Shown here piece after piece: positions 58,250 through 64,000 of a stretch of DNA of 64,000 bases. Both the position numbers and the translations under genes were made by a program. The notes below the pieces were generated by a model. That model did not search any database, was not told where the DNA came from, and saw nothing but the letters and a program-made list of their open reading frames with translations. Source of the DNA: Megalobrama amblycephala (Eukaryota; Chordata; Actinopteri; Cypriniformes; Xenocyprididae); NCBI RefSeq assembly GCF_018812025.1, contig NC_063044.1:75301741-75365740 (forward strand), written 5' to 3'. How positions within the stretch are numbered: the stretch's first letter is position 1; every line of letters begins with the position of its first letter.

Positions 58250-59483
58250 CAGGGGTTAAATTGGGCTGGGGCCGTCCGGGGCTAATCCCCGGCACACAGA
58301 CTTACCAGGGCTCGACACAAAGAAACTCAGTTATCATGTTGCAATAAAAAATCAATATGTGGGGTTTTTATAGCTAGATATTTTCGACATATGATAAAGT
58401 TAAGCATCACACGACCGAAAGTGCTGATTTCCTGAATATTGCCTTGATTGAAATTGACACTAATGTCATACAACAGTTTCAATAAACAAGTAGTTAATAT
58501 TAATCACTTACGTTTTAGGTCCAATATTGCCTGTTTTTTGTTCTATTGTAGCAGCGAAAATAGTTCAAACAAAGCAGAAACAGCGCATATCGCAGCTACT
58601 CTCAGCCGTTTCTAATGATTCAGTGTTTTGAACGAATCAGTTGGATAAATGACTCAGTGACTCACTCATTAAGACGGTCACTTGCCGCCATCTACTGGTG
58701 GTTTAATTTCATGTTTAAAAGTATAAATTTTTTATTTGTATATTCAAAAGTATTTAAAGAATCTCATAACATTATTGAATGTAGTTGTGTTTTTTCATTG
58801 TAAATTATTTAATTTGGTAACAGCCCTATAGTGACTTACTATGTTAATTTATCAAATGTAAGAATTTGAAATAAAAGATTAAACATACATTTAATTAGAC
58901 TGGGGGAGGGGGATGCCCTTTATAAAGGTTAATTATTATTATTATTATTATTATTATGTAAGGAATATTAATAAAATACCCCCAGGGTAAGTAACAAAAA
59001 TATGCAGACTTAAATATATCACTGCGGATAAAACACTGATGAGAATTTTGCTTGTTTCAGAATAAATTATATTTACAACACACACAAAAAACTTTATTTT
59101 CCCCCAGGCAAGCTAGTTTTTTACTCTGACAAGTAAATGACAAATTTAGTTGTCCAAGAGACAAGCACAAAACAAGGCTTAATGTCGAACTCTGTATTTT
59201 GTATTTATATTCTCTCCTTTAATGGTAGCATCACTCTTATATTTGATACTGACACAAAGGAGAAGGCACAGACCTACAGAAAGATTTTATTGTCATCAGA
59301 TGTATCTTTGCACACTACCAGCATCTATAGAATGATTTTGATCAGCATTTTAGTGTTCATAACAACTTGTTATATTTTAGTTTGTCAACTGATATGATTT
59401 TGTAGTCTTCTCATACACATGCACCCCTCGAAAGCCTGAAACCACAGAGTCCCCCCACATAACAAATCCCAATTTAACCCCTG
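58250..59483. mobile_element. Nested hAT element, 1234 bp
   Basis: Perfect inverted ends CAGGGGTTAAATTGGG and CCCAATTTAACCCCTG, with a perfect 8-bp TSD CCTACAGG (58242-58249, 59484-59491). The inner ORF at 59137-59397 has no domain match and is taken as non-coding. Confidence 0.93.
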
Positions 59484-59813
59484 CCTACAGGCATTGCATT
59501 TTTTAGAAAGTTTTGAAGAAAAATAATATTAACAGTTTATATTGAATATAGCCTTCAATAATACTTTGATTTGCTGTCGCAAAATATGTACATTGGTATT
59601 CACACGTGGAACCAGTTTATAATTGCCTCTGGCCAGTGCAGTATTGCCGTAATGCTGTTTTGAACAGCAGCGGGCTGTGACCTGGAAACAGAAGGCTGCA
59701 TCAGTGTTGCCAACTTAGCAACTTTTCAGACCCCTTTTGCGTCTTTTTTCCAAGAAATATTTCTGAGACCGCCGTGTTGTTTTTCTTATAAGCCAAAACC
59801 TTCACTGTAGCTA

Positions 59814-59859
<46 letters not shown>

Positions 59860-60457
59860 AGCTCGCTCGATTTCATAAAAAAAAAATGGAATTCTTAAAC
59901 TGATAACTGTAGATAAAATATCAAACACAAATTACCTTTATTTTCCGGTCTATATTCCTTCAGTCAGAATTCGCGCTGCAATATATCCATGACACTGTCA
60001 GGCTTTTCAAAATCACATGACCAAGAATGTTTTTTTTCCTAAACAGGCTACCGTCATGATTTAAAACGTGACACTGATTACAACAGTTCAGTTAACAAAT
60101 AGTTAATATTAAGTCACTTTACATTTTAGAAGGAACATTGACTGTTTTTGTTCTATTTTAGCAGCGAAAATAGTTTAAAAAAAAGATCACAGCAGAACCA
60201 TAGCGTAGCAACACTCACCCTGCATCCCAATGTGCATACTATTCACATATTACTAATGTCACATACTATTTAGGATGGATAGAATGCTCATTGAGATGAG
60301 GCTCAGCATGGTTTTGTTACTGAATGATTCAGCGTTTTGAATGAATTGGTTGAGTCAAAGATTCAATGACCCATTAATAAACAACTGCCTCATTCTTGAA
60401 TGAATCAGCCATTGGAATGAATCGTTTGAATGAATGACTCAATGACTCACTTATTAA
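59484..60457. other. Diverged second copy of inner sequence, CT microsatellite
   Basis: 60090-60180 and 60310-60445 (AGCAGCGAAAATAGTT, GATTCAGCGTTTTGAATGAA) resemble 58495-58680 inside the nested hAT. The resemblance continues at 61400-61500 and 62700-62960, interrupted by the two elements below. (CT)n at 59814-59856 creates the Arg/Glu-rich minus-strand ORF there. Confidence 0.6.
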
Positions 60458-61395
60458 AAGTGCCATCTAACGTTTTTTTATAAGACGTAATATAAGTCTA
60501 AGGTGTCCCCTGAATGTGTCTGTGAAGTTTCAGCTCAAAATACAAAATAGATTTTTTTTTTATTAATTTTTTTAACTGCCTATTTTGGGGCATAATTAGA
60601 AATGCACCGATTCAGGCTGCGGCCCCTTTAATTGCTCGCACTCCCCGCCCCCAGAGCTCTCGACTCTATCACTGCATAAACAAAGTTCACACAGCTAATA
60701 CAACCCTCAAAATGGATCTTTACAAAGTGCAGCATGCAGCATGTCTAATTTATTTGGATGTTTACATTTGATTCTGAATGAGTTTGATAGTGCTCCATGG
60801 CTAAAGCTAACATTACACACTGTTGGAGAGATTTATAAAGAATGAAGTTGTGTTTATGAATTATACAGACTGCAAGTGTTTAAAAATGAAAATAGCGACG
60901 GCTCTTGTCTCCGTGAATACAGTAAGAAACGATGGTAACTTTAACCACATTTAACAGTAAATTAGCATCATGCTAACGAAACATTTAGAAAGACAATTTA
61001 CAAATATCACTAAAATATCATGATATCATGGATCATGTCAGTTATTATTGCTCCATCTGCCATTTTTCGCTGTTGTTCTTGCTTGCTTACCTAGTCTTAT
61101 GTTTCAGCTGTGCACAGATCCAGACGTTAATACTGGCTGCCCTTGTATAATGCCTTGAACATGAGCTGGCATATGCAAATATTGGGGGCGTACATATTAA
61201 TGATCCCGACTGTTACATAACAGTCAGTGTTATGTTGAGATTCGCCTGTTCTTCGGAGGTCTTTTCAACAAATAAGATTTATATAAGAAGGAGGAAACAA
61301 TGGAGTTTGAAACTCACTGTATGTCATTTCCATGTACTGAACTCTTGTTATTCAACTATGCCGAGGTAAATTCAATTTTCAATTTGATGGCACCT
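60458..61395. mobile_element. TTAA-flanked MITE, uninterrupted, inverted
   Basis: TTAA at 60454-60457 and 61396-61399 flank 938 bp that is the reverse complement relative of 13171-15981 minus its hAT. Shared strings include GATTCAGGCTGCGGCCCC and its complement, CTCCGTGAATACAGTAAGAAACG and GGATCATGTCAGTTATTATTG (quoted in halves: CTCCGTGAATACAG, GGATCATGTCAG). It shows the pre-insertion state. Confidence 0.92.
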
Positions 61396-61518
61396 TTAAG
61401 ACGGTAACTTGATGCCACCTACTGGTGGTTTAATTAAATTTTTAAAAGAATAATTTCACCCCCAACATTTCTTACAATCCCATAACATTATTTAATACAG
61501 CTGTAATTTATTTTTTTA

Positions 61519-61712
61519 CATTTACATTTACATTTATTCATTTGGCAGACGCTTTTATCCAAAGCGACTTACAAGTGAGGAATACAACAAGCGAGTCGTC
61601 ATGACGAGGCAAATAGACAAGAAGTGCTCATAATACAAGTTATAGGCAGTGCTCAGATTATCCTAAGATACAATAGAGAGGGATTAGAGGAAGTGAAAGG
61701 ATAGGAATAAGA

Positions 61713-61750
<38 letters not shown>

Positions 61751-62697
61751 GAGGTTAAGTGCTCACGAAAGAGATGAGTTTTCAGCTGTCTTTTGAATAT
61801 TGCCAGGGATTCCGCATTCCGGATGGAGGCAGGGAGATCGTTCCACCAGCAAGGAACAGTGAATGAGAACGTTCTGGAAAGTGATTTTGTGCCTCTCTGT
61901 GATGGTACCACAAGCCTTCACTCCTTTAATGAGCGCAGGTTTCTGGTAGGAGTGTAGACTCGTAAGAGTGAGTGGAAGTAGGAGGGTGCTGAGCCTGTGG
62001 CAGATCTGTAAGCAAGCGTCAACGCCTTGAATTTGATGCGAGCAGCAAGTGGTAGCCAGTGAAGAGAGATGAAGAGAGGCGTGACGTGGGCTCTTTTGGG
62101 CTTGTTGAAGACGAGACGTGCTGCTGCATTCTGAATCATTTGTAGAGGCTTGATTGTGCATGATGGCAGTCCAGCCAGAAGAGCATTGCAGTAATCAAGC
62201 CTAGAAATGACCAGGGCCTGGACCAGAAGTTGTGTTGCATGTTCTGTTAGAAAGGGCCTGATTTTCCTGATGTTGTATAGTGCAAATCTGCATGACCGAG
62301 CTGTCTTTGCAATGTGGTCTTTGAAGGACAGTTGGTCATCAAGGATTACTCCAAGATTTCTGGTCGAATTTGACGGGGTAATTGAGGATGTACCTAGCTG
62401 GATGCTGAAATCGTGATTTAGAGTCGGATTGGCAGGGAAGACGAGAAGCTCAGTCTTAGCCAGGTTGAGCTGTAGATGATGTTCTTTCATCCATGCCGAG
62501 ATGCCCGCCAGACAGCTTGAGATTCGTGCAGCTACTGTGGGATCATCTGGTTGGAATGAAAGGAAGAGTTGTGTGTCATCAGCATAGCAATGGTAGGAGA
62601 AACCATGTGCCTGAATGATGGGACCAAGTGATGTAGTGTAAATGGAGAAGAGGAGGGGTCCAAGAACTGAACCCTGAGGAACACCCGTGGTCAGTTG
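61519..62697 (-). mobile_element. 5'-truncated L2 LINE, minus strand
   Basis: The 3' end on the minus strand is GTCGCTTTGGATAAAAGCG then TCTGCCAAATGAATAAATG and (TAAATG)n, the classic fish L2 tail. The 5' end is truncated just before the [14 protein letters not shown] motif, so only the second half of the reverse transcriptase remains. A poly-T of about 30 bases (61716-61745, poly-A on the element strand) lies between coding part and UTR. Confidence 0.93.
61763..62697 (-). pseudogene. L2 reverse transcriptase C-terminal half
   Basis: On the minus strand [14 protein letters not shown], then [12 protein letters not shown] (catalytic Asp pair), then the open frame 62490-61918 with [43 protein letters not shown] and [14 protein letters not shown] frameshift near 61920 moves the end (VPCWWNDLPASIRN, FKRQLKTHLF) to another frame. 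The N-terminal endonuclease and fingers are absent, so it is dead. Confidence 0.93.
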
Positions 62698-63784
62698 ATG
62701 AGCTTTTTAATTGTAAATTTGTAAATTAATTAATTTGATTGGTAACTTAGTGTCTTATTCCAATTACATTTATTGATCGAAGTTAAGAATTTAAAATGAA
62801 AGATGAATCATACATTTTACATGAATCTATCACAAATATGCAGATTTAAATATGTCAAAGCTGCAATATTCTGAAAGGATATTGCTTCAGAAATGTTTTA
62901 TTTATACTTACACCACAAAAGAAATCTTTTTTTTTTTCTCTCTCTCTTGGACAAGCTTAATGTCAAGCCCTGTATAAAGTCTTAATGGGCCGCATTTCAG
63001 TCATCATTTCATATTGTCAATTTTGACAATATTCCCAATTTTATTGGGAATTTGGCTGTATTAAAATATATTATGTGAGAAAAAGGGTAGCAGTAGATAA
63101 GCAAACAAATGTAAAGGGCTGACACTTGGCAGAATTCAAATGCAACAGTGACATGATGAATATTCTAATTGCCGTATGACGTCATCTATCGACATTTAGC
63201 GACATATATATATGGCATTAAAAAAATAAAAAAATGGCATTAAAAAGGCATTAGAAAGCATTAAATTAGATTTGATGAAACCTGCAGAAACCCTGTAATG
63301 GCAGTGAGTATGAGCTGAAGAAAGTGCATCCATTATTAACGTACTTCACATGGCTCCGGGGGTTAATAAAGGCCTTCTGCAGAGAAAAGATGGGTTTGTG
63401 ATGTTCTGGTTGAAATGTTATGTCTGATGTTAAATAAAGCATTAAAAACCTAAGAAGAGTATTTCCAAGTCGTCAAGCCACCTTTATCCTCTCATGCAGT
63501 TACAGATGCAGTATTTTGACTGAAACACTTCTTCTGCTGCTGCACAAGATGAGAACGCACTTTTATCATTCTTTTAGACAAAAAAGAGTCTGAGTTTGTG
63601 GTATGTTTTCCAAAAGCATCATAAGTCTAAGTTGATGGTAGAACAATTGCCACCAGTGGAGGTATGATTAACTTAGGCTTACGATGATTTAGGGAATCGC
63701 AGGCCAGATTGATTTGATGTCAGCGCCACCTATTGGTCAAAAGTAATAAGCACTTATGTCACATTACATGTGACTGTATTGAAG
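62698..63784. other. End of outer element, then common fish repeat
   Basis: 62698-63295 completes the outer element. 63310-63480 contains GTGCATCCATTATTAACG and GGCTCCGGGGGTTAATAAAG, a common cypriniform repeat. 63481-63784 shows nothing recognisable apart from GCGCCACCTATTGG at 63723. No gene. Confidence 0.5.
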
Positions 63785-64000
63785 GGGTGGATTCTGGAAT
63801 CCACTGCAGCTTCAATATATATCTTTTAAGTTATTAATCAACATTTATATTTCTGTTAAAATATTTGAATGACTTCTTCAATGTATGTTAAAGCGTCTAT
63901 TTTCCTCTGTACCTCTCACTAAGAGAAAAGAACATGTTATCAGTATGTTTTGGGGAAAGTTTGCTGCTCAGAGCAGAGCTCAGATCAACTTCAGCCTTGA
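63785..64000. repeat. Segment E, right copy
   Basis: TATATATCTTTT, AAATATTTGAATGACTTC, TACCTCTCACTAAGAGAAAA and TCAGTATGTTTTGGG match 54470-54710 in the same orientation. A further zinc-finger flank unit may therefore continue beyond the window. Confidence 0.8.

Larger units (their letters stand above)
58161..63295. mobile_element. 5.1-kb DNA element with three nested insertions
   Basis: Left end CAGGGTATCCGCGGGTCATT and right end ACCTGCAGAAACCCTG are inverted relatives, both followed inward by GCATTAAA repeats. Directly flanking is TAATG on both sides (58156-58160, 63296-63300), a 5-bp duplication. No transposase is recognisable. Without the nested elements the core is much shorter. The superfamily is uncertain: hAT-like ends but not an 8-bp TSD. 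Confidence 0.65.

Noticed and set aside
59701..59928. Arg/Glu-repeat minus-strand ORF
   Set aside because: Produced by the (CT)n microsatellite at 59814-59856.

Overview
The window is repeat-rich animal DNA that best fits a teleost fish, probably a cypriniform. The reasons are CR1/L2-type LINEs, several hAT families with 8-bp target-site duplications (TSDs), a Tc1 element with about 220-bp inverted repeats, an intron-containing piggyBac relic, and a C2H2 zinc-finger gene of the multi-finger kind that is expanded in carp-like fishes. Bases are AT-rich and there is no prokaryotic gene organisation. The only long intact coding exon is the zinc-finger exon at 44763-46517.

Layout. (1) 1-16181 and 25862-42136 are two nearly identical direct copies of one segment of about 16.2 kb. 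Copy 1 ends exactly at a 1000-base run of N (16182-17181). (2) 17200-18633 is a broken piggyBac transposase gene. (3) 19500-28345 is a LINE interrupted by a complete endogenous retrovirus (LTRs 20832-21268 and 27294-27729, TSD TGTT). The 3' part of this compound insertion also opens the window at 1-2490. (4) Each 16-kb copy then carries the same series: a (TA)n tract, a remnant of a minus-strand zinc-finger first exon, a hAT element containing two other hAT elements, a 9-unit minisatellite of 114 bp, a CRE-containing promoter-like block, a CpG-rich candidate noncoding exon, a block of four CTCCTCCCAC motifs followed by a tiny candidate coding exon (ATG GAA GAA AGT G), and a TTAA-flanked element containing a hAT that contains another hAT. 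(5) 42400-44757 is an intron-like tandem repeat leading to the 19-finger zinc-finger exon. A donor at its stop codon fits an acceptor at 47573. (6) 48-54 kb holds a LINE endonuclease fragment, a 179-bp palindrome, an ATATGC-rich array sharing the palindrome's terminus and a possible tRNA-derived SINE. (7) 53.6-64 kb holds duplicated pieces of zinc-finger 5' flank, including an orphan minus-strand first exon with its own four-motif promoter. These pieces are spread apart by a Tc1 element and a 5.1-kb DNA element that itself contains a hAT, a TTAA element and an L2 LINE.

How it fits together. I read the locus as part of a zinc-finger gene array: divergent, repeatedly duplicated promoter plus first-exon units, of which only one still reaches a full finger exon, surrounded by transposons. 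The zinc-finger transcript is inferred to start in the 37.4-38.7 kb region of copy 2 and splice to 44758. Copy 1 carries the same promoter and first exon but runs into the gap. The 16-kb duplication may be a real tandem duplication or an unmerged second haplotype. The gap at the copy edge favours the second reading. I found no novel multi-gene system. The items most worth attention are the duplication, the zinc-finger 5' units, the dated nesting of transposons and the palindrome family.
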